Shown: positions 24,089-37,304 of the stretch, piece by piece
Layout: every line of letters begins with the position of its first letter
Position numbering within the stretch: position 1 is the stretch's first letter
NCBI GenBank assembly: GCA_031763025.1
Contig: JASSKH010000004.1
Location: forward strand, 2,914,001 to 2,978,000
Reading direction: 5' to 3'
Source: Macrocystis pyrifera
Lineage: Eukaryota; Sar; Phaeophyceae; Laminariales; Laminariaceae
Length of the DNA stretch: 64,000 nt
Notes under the pieces: generated by a model
What the model was told of the DNA's origin: nothing
Database searches by the model: none
The model's input: only the letters and a program-made list of their open reading frames with translations
Program-made: the position numbers and the translations under genes

Positions 24089-26318
24089 AGTAGCAGCACG
24101 TAAGTAATGTATATTTTTGTGTTCTTTTTTTCCTTTGCCATTCCGTACCTTCTCCCTTTTTTTTTCTATCTGCTACCCCGGTCGTGACTCAGACCCGGAT
24201 TCACAAAGCAAGCTCGTTTCCCTCCTGTCCATGACGGTTCGTGCCTCGCGTTACTATCACGAGAAAACCTCGACCCTTTCGTCCCTCTTCGACCCGCATC
24301 GAATTGCGCCTACCCGCGCTAACGTCGGTACTCCCATCTAGTGCGTAGTTGAGTCATATTTTCCTTTGTTGTTTACTACATGCAAACCCAAACATCCGAT
24401 CCGCGTGCGGTAGGAATTCCAGGAGCAACTCTTAGTAGCATTCGTTGGTACCGCTAGGCCGCTGGGGCGACAGGTGTCACATGGAATCGACCACCCGAAT
24501 ACCATATACGCTTTACGAGAAACTGAACAGGCGGCACAAGTCGCCATGTCCCTACACTGTGTGATAAGTGGCAGGTTGCGCGTGATGGAGGGGCCGCGAA
24601 CAAATTTTCCAAGTACCCCTCGTGTTTTAGCGCGGGAGGTAGAGGGGCAGCGATGGGCAGCAACAAGAAGTGCTCGCACATGCGCTCTGCATGTGGCTCA
24701 CAAAAGCAAGTTATTGATGGTGGTTCAAGACACCTGCCTGATTTTCAACTTTTTTGTATACTCTTTCTTTCTTCTTGTCCTTACGGGAGAAGTCGTGTGG
24801 CGTGGGTGGATGACGAGCCAGCTTCGCTTGTTTCGTTTGGGGCGTAGTTGACGAAAGAAGGACGGAGAATGTATACAGGGCAGCAAGGCACCAGACGGCC
24901 TAGTATGGAGAACCTGGCTATGCTACTCACACCACAAATTGCTGCGACTACTTGTAGGGTGATTTATGCTTCTGTTTGCCTGTTCTTTTCCTTGAGTCTT
25001 TGTCTTATCTGTATGTAGTGTGTAGCGCTGCTGTTTCTTTAGCTCGTTCTTTCTAAGTGTCGTTCACATCCCCTGCGGGGAGGCACGACAGAGTTTTCTT
25101 TACTTTTCCTTTTCCTATTTTTTTTCCTCCAATTGTTTCTTCGCTTTCTGTTATTTTTGTTTGTTTGTTTCCCTTTGGTATCTCTTTTTCCTAGAATGTG
25201 CATGTCGTTCTTGTCGCATCCGGTATCATCGCATGGTACTACGTTGTCTACTCTGCTTACTGAGAGGCAATGTAGTATCTCTGTGTCGTAGTTTTCTGGC
25301 CACCGAACTTGTAACTCTTCTAGGATTGAAGAATCGGCACGGACACTGGTTTTGCTGGATGTCGACGCGACGGGTCGAAATAGCGGTTCAATGTGAAGAA
25401 CACACACAAAAGGACCTTGTACACATATTTCGGTACGTTTTTTATATAGTGGTTTGCTGTGTAAATATTGAGGTCTGCACTGAAGCTATGTATCCGAGTT
25501 CCATTGTTTTAGCGGCCTATGAAACACGTTTCATGGTGAACAGTATACCTCGCGAACCACAGATACTTGTTATTTTTAACCGGTGTTAGACAAAAACCCC
25601 AGTAGCATTCACACCAATCGTTTCTAACGGACAGCAAACCACTAAAACGCTCGGTCTGTTGTATTCCCATCCTGTACACGTATCCCTGTGCGTAAGTTTA
25701 TTCCGTAGCCCCGACCCCGTAGAACTCTGTTGCGCTCGTGCTTTGACGGGCGCAGAGGCTGGCACCGGTCGGTAAGCGTGTGGGTGGCATTGTCGTCGAC
25801 GTTCAGTCTTGAACAACGTTGGTGGCGTGAGAATCCGTTCGAGGTTTACGCTGACCAACAGGTGGTGGAGTGTTAAATATGGCGTTCGTCTTTGAGGCGT
25901 TCTTCGTGTTAAGGGTGGATCGACATGTTTGGCTGTAATACGAAAATATTGCCGTTAAAGAAAGGTTTTCGAACATGTGCCTCAGGACTCCGCAGGTAGG
26001 GTTCGGGGGGTGTGACTTTTCCACAAGGAATGTTCCCCTCGAAACCAAAATCGAACGCCGGTCCTTAACGTGATGATCACTGCTACCAGGACATTCAGTA
26101 GGGAGAGTAATCTTTGCTGACATTGCTGTACCGAAAAAGCAAAAACTACAGTCCACCCGCGTTTTTCTTCCGACGATACGGACGTGAGCAAAACAGAAAA
26201 ACGTAGTTTTCCACTGATCTAAGCATTGTATATATGTTCACTATATTCAGTCATATCCTCAAGCTGTTTGTATATACGTGAAACATAATTCGCCATCTGC
26301 TAAGAAGGGGGTCATCAC

Positions 26319-26502
26319 GCTTTGGGCCACAAGAGCCAAATCTCCTTCGCATGCTCACCCGATTCATTTTTGGGTAACTTGTAACCTCTTGATTTTCGTC
26401 GAGTATTCGGCCTTTAGGCCACAAAGGCCAAATCTCCTTCGCATATCAAACCGATATATTTTAGGGGAAACTTGTAACCCCTTGATTTTTGTCGAGTATT
26501 CG
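26319..26502. repeat. Tandem dimer, ~92-bp unit
   Basis: Two adjacent units, each carrying GGCCACAA, GCCAAATCTCCTTCGCAT, ACTTGTAACC and GTCGAGTATTCGG, with moderate divergence between them. Non-coding. Confidence 0.85.
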
Positions 26503-26922
26503 GTCAGGTTCAACAAGTACTCTGCAGCTCGTTTTTTGGTTGGACAAGCGCGGTCACAAAAGGAAGGCCGACAACTATACGTAACAATTACAATCGCCCA
26601 ATATTTTTTCATGTTTGTGCACAAACCTTGCACTAACCTGTGTTGGTTGCACAAGCCGGCACCATGAATTGTACAGGCTTACTGTGCAGTCGTATTGAGT
26701 TGTTCAATAACGTCTTGTGTGCCATAGACGCGTTTTACGACAGAGGTAGCATATTTTCGCCAAAATAATTTCTGAATGTCTGGGTCCCTTAAGCCAAAAC
26801 CGTCGACATGACATTCTTGTTTCGAAAAATGACATTTTTTAAATTCTCGGGCCATACGTCGTATGACTTTTACTCGGGGTGCAATTTGTTTTGCCTGAAG
26901 TCATTTTCGGTTGAGGTATGGA

Positions 26923-26940
26923 GCTCCTTAATTAAGGAGC
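26923..26940. repeat. 18-bp perfect palindrome
   Basis: GCTCCTTAATTAAGGAGC is its own reverse complement. It could be a protein-binding dyad or a chance palindrome. Confidence 0.6.
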
Positions 26941-27461
26941 GTGAGAAAAATCGGGGTGAACCTCTATCGTAGAACCCCTCCAAACCGTTGTATATGTTTT
27001 TGACCTGCGTGCGATAATAGTGTTTTTTTGCCCGTAATTTATTTCGCAGCTTGAAGAACCCGATACAATACTGGGGTTAAATTCGCTTATTATCTGGAAA
27101 ATCAGGGCAGGCGCAAGTCCAAAACTCATTACGAAGTTCTGTTGTGTTGAAGAGATATTTGAGAAAACACCAATATTGTTAGGTCACAACTATTAGAAAA
27201 CCCGGCGGCAACCTATCGTTGTGTTTGAAGTTCACAGAAGAGCGCGTCATAATCGAGGTGCCTCCGCGCACGATATGGTACATACGCCACGACGTAGGTA
27301 CGAAGTAAGGTTGTGGCTTGGCCACAACGTCCCGCAATTTTCCTAAATGACCACCTGGGTACAGACACTGCCCCAATCCTGAACCAACCCCCCTATTTCC
27401 TTCCGCAAATATCAGGACCGGACATAGACACGCGCATACATAGGGACGACTGGGCGCCGCA

Positions 27462-27635
27462 ATGACGTTGTCCAAGGTTACGCTGATAGGTACACTGGGC
27501 GCGCTGGCCGTGACCAGTATAGTAGGCCAACTATCATGCGTCCAGCTCAACGCCACGGACCTCTCATCGTGTACGTGCAACGACGCTTCCTTGACTTTCA
27601 CTATTGAAGGAGAGACGACAATATCGGCCAACACG
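27462..27635 (+). CDS. Candidate first exon with signal peptide
   Basis: The frame starts at an ATG with G at -3. It encodes a classic signal peptide (K near the start, hydrophobic VTLIGTLGALAVTSIV, then GQ) followed by a Cys-containing extracellular-looking segment (LSCVQLNATDL, SSCTCNDASLTFTI). It ends in frame at ACACG followed by GTGAGA, a good donor. It lies on the same strand as gene B, 11.6 kb upstream, and ends in phase 0, which fits the phase-0 start of the gene B vWA exon. Whether it belongs to gene B or to another gene is open. An antisense 168-codon frame (27179-27685) overlaps it; I prefer the plus strand because of the signal peptide and splice site. Confidence 0.4.
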
Positions 27636-28127
27636 GTGAGAGGATCAGTAAGGGAATGTAAGCGTAGTATTTTTTGCTGGTACACCTCTTGCTGCCAAGC
27701 CCTTCATGGATGGACACTCTTGTACCTGGTATGCTCTACCCATGTTTTTTTTTTTCCCGAAAAGTGACATCACTTTCTCGGATTACGACAAAAATGTCGA
27801 CCAAGGATTTTCCACCAATCCAAATTTCCAACCAAAACAATTGACCAATCAGAAAACTGCGGGCACGAAATCCCTTTCTCTCTACTTCTGCACTTTATTG
27901 AAAGCCGCGCTCCCACACGCATGATGCACTGGGTTTGCGGGCGGCTTACTGCATGATATAGATGTATCAATATCTTAACAGTATATTAACAATGGCCAGG
28001 TCTGTAAAAAGTGTTCGTATTTGCTCCTGCCTACAGGCCAGCAAACCTCCACATCGTTGTCGACGAATTACGTAGTACCCTAGTCTTAGGCTTAGGCTTC
28101 GCAGTATTCACAGTGCCCCTGCGTCAA

Positions 28128-28213
28128 AAGTGTTACAGTCCATCCCTGCACTGGCAATTCTTCAGCTCGAAGTGTTCAGTCCATCCCGGTACTGGCAATT
28201 CTTCACCTCGAAG
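28128..28213. repeat. Short tandem dimer, ~42-bp unit
   Basis: Two copies of a unit containing CAGTCCATCCC, ACTGGCAATTCTTCA and CTCGAAGTG. Non-coding as far as I can see. Confidence 0.8.
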
Positions 28214-28783
28214 TGGATGAGTTCAAGAGTCGGATCGACGTGCGACCAACGATGGCGCGCCTGGTGCTGTTATGAGTATACGTATACTGCCGCACATACA
28301 ACAAAAATCAGCACACGTACGCAAGCCACTACACTCCTAGTTGTAGTCGATAATAATGTGATGCATACTTTATGGCCTTCTCTTGATTAAACATGCTGAG
28401 GTATTGAGGCTGGATGGCAATCGACCGGGTCGGCCACGCCCAGCTACACCGCTGTATGTACCACAAAAATTGCTTCTAACAACAGAGAATGTATGCCTGG
28501 TACAGACTACTTCATCGACATACTTACAGCGACAGTATATTTCGGAATTGTGTATATACCTGATACGTAATATATTCCGTGAAGCGATATTATGTACGCG
28601 GCTCGAGTGTACAGAATGGGATGGTATCATCTATATATATATATACGCATGCTCTCTTTGTCTTCATTTGCCGAAACAAGAAGTCTTCACGAAACAATAA
28701 ATTCCCACGATCTAACGTACCCAGGTAACTACCGTCAGCGACAAAGTAATCCCTACGAGCAAACGTACCTGTTATGGGTACTA

Positions 28784-28888
28784 TTAAGGGGGGCCATAGT
28801 AAATAGGACCAAGTATTGTTAGTAAAAATAGATAAATATGTTGGTTTTTATCGATACCATAGGTCTTATTAACTATGGACCCCCGTAA
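28784..28888 (+). mobile_element. TA-flanked MITE, copy 3
   Basis: A 105-bp family member starting TTAAGGGGGGCCATAGTAAA and ending TATGGACCCCCGTAA, with TA on both sides. The centre ATTGTTAGTAAAAATAG is close to the other copies. Confidence 0.85.
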
Positions 28889-29566
28889 TAGTAAAACATA
28901 CGGTATACAATAACACGGTATACAATAGGTGCAGGCAAAATCTTGCGGTGGCTGGCGCACACGTTTCGCCGACAACTGCACGCAGCGCACCATTCGCCGG
29001 ACCCTATGCGTAGTTTGCCGCACATGCATCTTTGGACTGGTTCTGCACCAACCATTTTTCGCCTCAAGGCAGTATTTGTTTGTGGTATTTGTTAGTGGTT
29101 TGGTTCCATCCTGCCAAGTATCTTGGCCCTCTTTCCCCCCCCCCTACTACTCCGTTTCGAAAATGGTCCCGATGTCAATGATAAATGACTAAGGCAAGCA
29201 ACACATGAGTACGCCCCATCCCATCCTCTACTTTAAGTTGGAACTCAGACCCGGGGTCATATCGCAGACTCTTCTCCCACGTCGCTGCTGTACGTTGAGT
29301 GCCCTGCTTTTATAATGCGAGAAGGGTTCAGCACATTCTTCCCTCGTCGACTCACCGGCCAGAAAAATAATATTAATAGGCGCTCTCGACAGTTGGTTTC
29401 GTTTCGAGATTAATAAATCGATGCGGCGAACTGAATCGTTGACACGAAGTTTACGTATAGTGGACCACCGGCGACGTATACTGTGGTGGGGGCTCCGAGT
29501 AGCACCTAAACTTTCGGAGGCTCTGATCGTCATTTCCCCATTTAGGACCTCTATACATTGTTTGAC

Positions 29567-29676
29567 AATTTCACATAGTTGCTAGGACCTACGGTAACAC
29601 ATAAGAACCTACCAGTATAGATTTATTCATTTGTGCTAACAATATTTGGTCCTTTTACTATGGTCTCCCGTTGTAT
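29567..29676 (-). mobile_element. TA-flanked MITE, copy 4 (reverse, decayed)
   Basis: Reads in reverse: one end retains GGTCCTTTTACTATGGTCTC, while the other is degraded after GTAGGTCC. It directly abuts copy 5, so MITEs may have nested or inserted side by side. Confidence 0.65.
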
Positions 29677-29781
29677 TCCGGAGGAACATGGCAATCAGGG
29701 CTAAATATGGTTTGTAAAAATAGTAGAACATAAACGTTTTGTGTCTATTGCAGGTCCTGATAAATAGGGTCCGCCGGAATA
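29674..29781 (+). mobile_element. TA-flanked MITE, copy 5 (subfamily)
   Basis: The ends read TATTCCGGAGGA and TCCGCCGGAATA, with TA inside the flanks, and the centre is TTTGTAAAAATAG. The termini differ from TTACGGGGG, so this is a diverged subfamily. Confidence 0.6.
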
Positions 29782-30170
29782 CTACACTAGTATCGCTAGT
29801 ACTACTATGAATACCATTAGTACTATTACTATTAATACTACGAACACCGTTATTACATCGATTCGGCCGTCTTACCTGATCGCCCATAAGGTTCTGGTCG
29901 AAATTATAATGATCGCTTGGTATTTATTTAAGTTGTTAAACGGTTTTCTTATATTTACGCCTAGAGTAGTTTTCTTTTGCCAAGTACCAAAGCATCCTGA
30001 TTGGGTGCTCCCATAAGGCTCTCATAAGGTTTGGCCAATTAGCAGCACTATTCGCGCGGCGAGATCAATATGCGCGGCGCGATTAGGCTGGCATGCTGCA
30101 TGCTGCCGCCATCCTCTGCCTGTGAGCCTGGAACAAGGCGCGGGTACGATACAAACTCAGATGCTTGCAG

Positions 30171-30291
30171 CAACTCAAAGGTGAAGAGGCGCTGGGCAAG
30201 CTGCTGGTGGTGGAGGTGCTTCTTCGCATTGTGGGTATTCAGCTGGTGGTGCTGGGCCTGCACGGCAAAGGGGGAGGCTTCTATGTGGCAG
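30171..30291 (+). CDS. Candidate internal exon, unknown gene
   Basis: A 121-bp open segment between GATGCTTGCAG and GGTGCGC splice-like sites. It has strongly G/C-ending codons and reads GEEALGKLLVVEVLL, then IQLVVLGLHGKGGG. Composition and splice motifs are exon-like, but there is no recognised domain or neighbouring exon. Confidence 0.25.
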
Positions 30292-31600
30292 GTGCGCGTG
30301 TATGTTGTCGTGTTGTGTCACATGCTGCTTGTGTGTGCTCCCTGGCGATACGAGTAATCTACCACCTACGAGGGTCGCCTGCTGGTACGGAAATTTTATA
30401 CCTGGTACCTAAAAGAGTACTGCACCACAACAAAACTGTACCGTAGGTACTATGGATACTGCTGCTGTTGTATACTCTTACCTACCTGCTGTCCGAGCAG
30501 CACAGGAGTCCCTCCAGCAGATCTCTAATACTGCTTGTGCCGTACGGGCTTCACAAGGGCATCTGTGCTCGTACCGTCTACCACAACAGCAGCAGTTGTC
30601 TGAATTTTACACGCCTCCCGTACTGACTGCACGTATATACCAGTACCAGTGTGCGCAGGAGAGGTACTGCTGCTTTATCAGGTACTGACTGCTGTAAGAG
30701 AATGTTGCCTACGAGGGAGGCACCTGTTTGGTGCGTCACAACTTGCACGGCTGCCGTGTGCCGGTCGCAACCTGCGCAGCAATCTCTCCAGTAGATAACT
30801 GTCGCCTGTGCCCCACGAGCTCTCTCTACACTTTACCTACCATTACACAAGGCAGCAGCCGTGGTCTGCATTGTTTTTCTATGGTTGGGAGATGCGTTTT
30901 TATGAAGAAAGCGCATAGGAATTCGAGACGGTGGAGCAGGCCCTCCGCCACAAGGTCAGGAGTCAAGACCATGTAGACCGAAAAACGAGTGGGAGTGGCA
31001 TCGCTTCTTTCATACCAGGGTACCTACCGAAGGTTAGCTTCAACGGTATACGTGAAATTCACGTCGGGTGCGAGACTCCATCCCATTTAAGTTCGTCGAG
31101 TGCCGTGTTGCCAAGTGAATATACAGTCGCAACGTGGCAAGGATTTTGACTGGGTTTCCCGTCAAGTAAGTTGTCACTGCTGTTCCGCACAACATATGAC
31201 GTTATCACTGCTGTTTTGTCCTATTCTTGTTCGTTGCCACCTCTATCAGGATGATCCCGTCATCATGAGCATGATGAGATCTTCTTCTGAGATATAATAG
31301 CATCGGCGGCCCATTTGGTGGGTCAATCTGGTTGAAGACCCAGCAACCTTTGCTGAGGGACGAAGCAAGGAAGGCTGCACGTCAAGGCTGACTGACAGAC
31401 TGATTCCGATGGCCTGCCAATATAGTATCCAGGCAAGGGAGTATTTTGCGGCTGGCTTTCTAATGTATCAGCGTGCTTGCAGTACAAATGGTGCAGAAGG
31501 GTGTATATGCATCTGCTCGCATGCAGGGAGATTCTATGGCCACTCTTGATCACACCGCGATCTTGATATTACTGACGTAGGGAGCGGGGGGGGTGTACTG

Positions 31601-31704
31601 TTACGGGGGACCATAGTAAATAGGACCAAATATTGTGAGTAAAAACAGCGAAATATATAGGTTTTTTGTGTACGGTAGGTCCTATTTAATATGGTCCCTC
31701 GTAA
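31601..31704 (+). mobile_element. TA-flanked MITE, copy 6
   Basis: The best-preserved copy: TTACGGGGGACCATAGTAAA at the left, ATATGGTCCCTCGTAA at the right, and TA following the right end. 104 bp with no coding capacity. Confidence 0.85.
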
Positions 31705-34700
31705 TAAATATCATGAATGGTCGTAGCCGTACGACCATAGACCCTCGCACCCCTATCATGCAGGGACGGAACATAACTTTCAAGGGGGGGCTATGAGCAG
31801 CTGGTGCACGGGGCCGTGCAGGAATAGTTTGATCGAGTGCTGGATATGGTGCCACTGACTTAATCAGTGTTTTTGTTCCGACATTGACACGCAATATTTG
31901 CTATGGCCTGAATAAGTTGTACTCGCCCGTGTGAAGTAATCGTCTTCGCACTGTTGGGCAACGCGAAGTATCCGAACTGGATTTCCACAATATCTAACTG
32001 TGACGTTGGGGCCCAATCCAGTTATCGTAGCAGGATGCCAAACGCGCGGGAGGTATTGGCTGTCAAGCGTGCGGGAGGTAATGAAGAATTATGTCGCGAT
32101 ACAATCAATGCTACTACGCAGTCCTGGAGGTTGATGCATACCCCTCGAGCAGGTCTGTTTCGCTTCCGATTTGTTCGAGTCGCCTGCCGCCCTAGTAAAA
32201 CATACCGGCCACCCCTCTAAGCCCAGCACCACTTTAATGACGCTCGTCGTACCGACGGAGCTCTGTACACTTTCCTAATCCGTCATTGAGGTGTACGATG
32301 TCGTCGCCGATAAGGAAGCCGAAAAATATTGCGGTGGTCCCCTCGACAATGAGCAACAAGGCCGGCCACCTTGAGGCATACTGTTAAAGCATCGAACGAA
32401 ACCTATCCCGTTTTCTTCAGTTCTGGTTGCTCGAGCGAGGCCCTATTCCGTTCTGGTAATGTATTTACATTTTTTGGGCTAGCATGACACGTGCTACCCA
32501 CATCCCGCGCCCCACGGGTGATGACGCAGGCATCAGCAGGGAAGCGCTAAGGCCCGTTCGAGAGAAATATGAGCCCATCAGGACAAGCTGCGCGCTCCCG
32601 TGGATAGTGGAGGTCCTGCAGGCGCCACGCGTGGTATCGACGACGAACTTCAGTTTAAACAGATAGTATGCAGAACATCAAGCTGTTCGAGACTAGGAGA
32701 CACAAGAGTATTGCTGTGCAGTCATCAATGACATCGGTGTCTTGGCACGTTTGCCCGCACGTCGTATCAACTGGATATTATATAACAGTGGGGGCATAAA
32801 AATAACATCAGAATCAGTAGTTTGGATCACAAGGTGGGAGGGCACATTCACTGCTGTGTACCAGACGAGCGTTGTCGCGACTTAAGACAGTCGTCGGAGA
32901 AGAAAGTCATTTGTAAATTCTGTCGGCAGTGCGAGTTGGATGCGCTTGAGACGAAATACATCAGGCGGGCTTCAATTCTGGCCGGTCGCACAAGCAATAG
33001 TAGTGTGTGTCAAGTGCAGGCAATTAGGATAGTACTACTCAGATCAAACTATGTGATGTACGACGCGTGCAACGTGTACATTGACTCCTTGTGTTTCAAG
33101 CAGATATCATACCTGGTAGGTTTTAACCGACCTTATTTTCCCCCTTTGAGAACAAGATAATGATGGTATTTTCTCGTGTTGCGCGTTCTTCCAATCAACG
33201 TTTTCACGTGTCTTGGTTGTTTCGCACGAATTGTAGGTATACTCTCATGCAATTACACCCGACACTTTCGGTCGGTGCACAGCGTCCAAGAGCGGGGTGC
33301 GCTTGAGCTATATGTGAAGAGCATTGTTTTGTTTGTATGCTTCGGGGGGCTGTGGGAGCGGTGATCAACGCAGACTGCTTCTGCGCGGTTCAACCAAATA
33401 GAATTCACGACTGCTACTGTCGAGGGGCCAACCATAAAGAATGTTAAAAAATGATATCACATTATGGGGCAAATAAATTACTCGATATTGTCAATATGTA
33501 CCACGTACAAGAGAAGATGCGCATCTTGTGTTTATATCTTACATAGCCTTCCACCTGCACGTACTCGTTTATGCTTCATTCCACTCGGTCGGCAAAGCTG
33601 CTCACTCACGGTGAGTGTGCTCGTGATGTTGTCACATCAAACATCGCCCAATTTCAAATTCCAAGAAGAAAGGGAAGAAGACCTATCTATCTATACAGGC
33701 AGAGCGAAATAAGAAAGAGAGAGTGAACAGCATCTCTGCTGTATGCGAGTATAAATGGCCCCCATAGCTTCATTGTAGGCAAGTACTGCAGCAGTAATAT
33801 AGAGAAAAATGAGGCAAGGCTGCACATGCGGTATGGAGGCCTAGTGCGCTCGTAAGAAAAAATAACGGAAACAAAACTAAATCCTGCTGCTTTCAAAATA
33901 CACCAGTGCCACGGCAAATGCGAGCGCAACTCGAGATGTCTTGCAACTAGACAAGTCCAACGCGCTAGCTCCATATTGCCCGCTTCTGCAGATACCGGGG
34001 TTGTGGAAATCGGTAACGTACAGCTCTCGCAATCGGTAATGCAAAAACACGACTATTTCATGCAGACACTCGTAAAATATTGGGAGCCTGTACACACCGC
34101 GTTTTGTTTGGTCGCTTCGCTCCCAATTATTTTTGGCGCTTCGCGCCAAATGGGTTTAATTCCCCATAGGAGGTAAGACCATGAAAGTGCGGCCAAATAA
34201 TTATGTTATGTTGACACAACTACTAGACTATAGTACGGTATGGATATTACTTTTAGTGGTGATCCTCTGAAATACCAGACGACTAGTGTACTACTTTCAC
34301 TGCGACTACTGCTATTTATAATATTCCTAGTCTCAGCCCCTCACCCGAAAACATTTTTTTTATGAAGTCAAAGCGCCACCCGATGAAAAATTTATACACG
34401 TTTTCGTAGGCATATCACGAACATCCGCAGCGAAGGTGTACTTGGTATGATTAGTGGTATTCAACGAATTGTGTCAGTTTTTTCATTCTGAGTTAAGTAT
34501 GCCCTGCATGTATCTCTTACTCTTACCCCCCACCCCCTACCCCTACCTACATAATTGAAAACCCTTCATATAAAACAGTAGGTACCTTGCTGTATATTCT
34601 ATCCCGCTTGGATAAAGTGCTGTGACGAAACTGTTCCGTTTTTTTAAGCAGTACCACCAGGTACCCGGGTATGAAATACGTAGTTTTTCTCCGTAAATTA

Positions 34701-37300
34701 AAATGCTGGCTCAATTCATGCATTTCTTAAATTATTCCCTTTGATACCCCCGAGCTAGTGGCCGAAACAACAACGGCCTTGGGGTTTTTGAAAAACCCGT
34801 CCGCAAACTGCAGGAGGACCGGACGGCACGGGAAGAATCATGTCATCACTCCTGCGACGTGCGACCCCTTGCATCATAACTCGGACACCGTTCAGTAAAA
34901 TTCCCCAGTCACACGGTGGCATTTGCGCTGTAACGGTCTCGTCTGCCACCGCCACGTTTCCCGTCTGAGGTCGCAAGAGGGATCACCCACCCACAACATT
35001 AATGCTTGCAAATCAATGTATCAGGTCCACATGATTGTGCCGCCGCATCGCTGGAGTTCCGTGTCCTGTCCGCGCTCCGATACCCCTTTCTCGACGCGAG
35101 GCGCACCTTTCGTTTGGGTCGTAGTACTCGTATACTACAGTAGCACGGCTCAGTGCTCATACTACGGTACCATAGACTCGTAGTATTTGTGACAACAGCA
35201 GTGCATGAAGATAGTAGCTTTCCCTCACTGCGTACGTGGAGTCCCAGCGCCATATATGTGTTTTGCAGGAAACGCGGTGGCCCCATGTCTTGGTTTCCTA
35301 GTAGAGAGAAAGTCAACGTGGCAGCGGCAGCGGCGACGAGCACACCATGGGTAGTCCGAATGAATATTTTGGATGTTACACCTGTTTTTTCTGCAGAGCA
35401 GCTGTTGGGGGGCGATACAAGATCATCGGGTTCGCCCCCCTACCGGCTGTCTAGTGTTTTCACTGCTGTGTAATTAGACTATGTCGAAGGTATACCTAAC
35501 GTTTTTCATGTGAACATCCAAAAAATTCCGGAAACCCCTTGGCAGTACGGTCGCTTTTGCGGCCTCGTCAGTTTGTACCGTCCCTTCATACATCACCCGT
35601 TGCGAGCATACGCAGACATGCGGTGGGCATCTGCCCCCCGCGGTTAAGGCCGCTTGTATATAGCACGGTGTGCCTAGGAGGTGGGAAGAAATTTAGGTCA
35701 TGCAGTGTTTAAAAAAATTAATAATTCATTTCACACCATTACTCAAGTCACAAAACAGTTGATTTCTACCCACAGCCAATTTAGACATATTTTTTTGCAA
35801 CCTATCTATGTGGTATACGCACTTGCGTCTCCACGAAGCATATGCAATCCGAGTCCTCTGTGCGCTTCGAAGCCCCTTTCTCGACGAGAGGTAAGTCGTT
35901 TCGGTATGACATTCCCGTACATTTTCCGCCGGTCTCGACTTGACCAAGAGGGGGCTGCCTAGTGTCCTCCTCGAGCGCTCGTGCGGGCGGCGTAAGCGTG
36001 GGTGTATGCCAAAATATGAAGACGCCGATATGTATGCCCGCTTCCTTTTGCCGTTTCAAAGAATGAATATAGTATCACTTGGTCGAGTGGCGAAACGAGC
36101 ACAGGAGGGCTCGCCCTTTGCATCGAGCGCAACGCGAACGGCCTCCCAGAGGCAGAGAGGAAGGAATGCATGAATCCAGTCGAATAGTGTTGGTCTCGGA
36201 GAAGTTGCAAGCGTTCTACGTACGAGGGAATAGTGAAGAGATATGTCGTTGGCTTTTATGTGAGGGGGAGTTCATTTGCCCTTTGAAGGCTTTCATGTAA
36301 CCGCTTTCGTACATGGCATTATAGGCGACAACAATTACAAACTACTGCTGATTTGGGCCGTAAGGAGCCGTCGGAGCAGCGGTAGCAGTGTGTAGACATA
36401 GTGCAGCAGCACGGTCGCAATAGTAGAACAGTGGTTCAAAGAATTACAAGGTTTTCTAAGCCCGGCAGTCTATACAGGTGCGACAACCAATACTAACTTC
36501 TTCGACATCAACGTTTCACTATTTACGGTCCTTCCCAGCTTTGACTCACGCGCGGACAACAAAGGGTCAACTTAAAACTGCGCTCATCGTTAAATACAAA
36601 CGAGTGCGATGGATTCTGAGGATTGTTTTGGTTCGGGGAAGATTTGCGAACCCAGTGCAAAAACATACTTCGTATTAATCGATCGGAAGGACAATCAACA
36701 GAGAGAGTCGCTTACAAGGCGAGTTCCGCGTGCTTTTGTAAGTCAGTTTCAACGCGAGCCCCGTCTCCCCTTGGTTGGATGGAAGATGTGAAAGTGATAT
36801 ATTCTTCGTTCATGTCGTCTTGAGTTTTTTAACCGCGTTAGCTAAAAACGCGAACACGGTAAAAACAACAGACGCTTCGTTTACAATTTTTTCTCAGGAT
36901 GTTGGTACAAATGCCCGGACGGCTCATACAAGGTCGATCAGAATACGTCGCTGGTTGTGCGTTCAACACGTTTTCTAATGTCGAGCGCCTGGCGAAACGT
37001 TCAGCAGAGTAGTTACATACCACCGGGACATACTACGCGGAGCGGCCCCTGGCACTAGCCCGTCGCGGCGAAGCCCCCCTCGTATATTCTATGACACATT
37101 ACCAGTTGATTTAGGAATATGTGTTGGGTTAACCTGCCCTGATACTCGAAAATGGCTTTTCCAAATTGATTTCCCCTGTCGTAGCACTGGCCGACCGGGA
37201 ATGTAGGTGAGTATTAAAATTGGTTCCCATTCGAGTCAGGGGAAAGAAAACATGTTTGGGGTATCGTTTCGCCGCAAACAAAACAATTTGAGTTACCTTT
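31705..37300. other. Gene-poor stretch with small inverted repeats
   Basis: Only short frames with no recognised domain. Bases 35030-35110 and 35820-35905 share a diverged segment (CCCCTTTCTCGACG). Hairpins occur at 34079-34150. No gene is supported. Confidence 0.4.
34079..34150. repeat. Two adjacent hairpins
   Basis: ATTGGGAGC pairs with GCTCCCAAT about 30 bases on, and TTTGGCGC-TTC-GCGCCAAA follows at once. The second has a perfect 8-bp stem with a 3-base loop. Confidence 0.65.
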
Positions 37301-37304
37301 TGCC

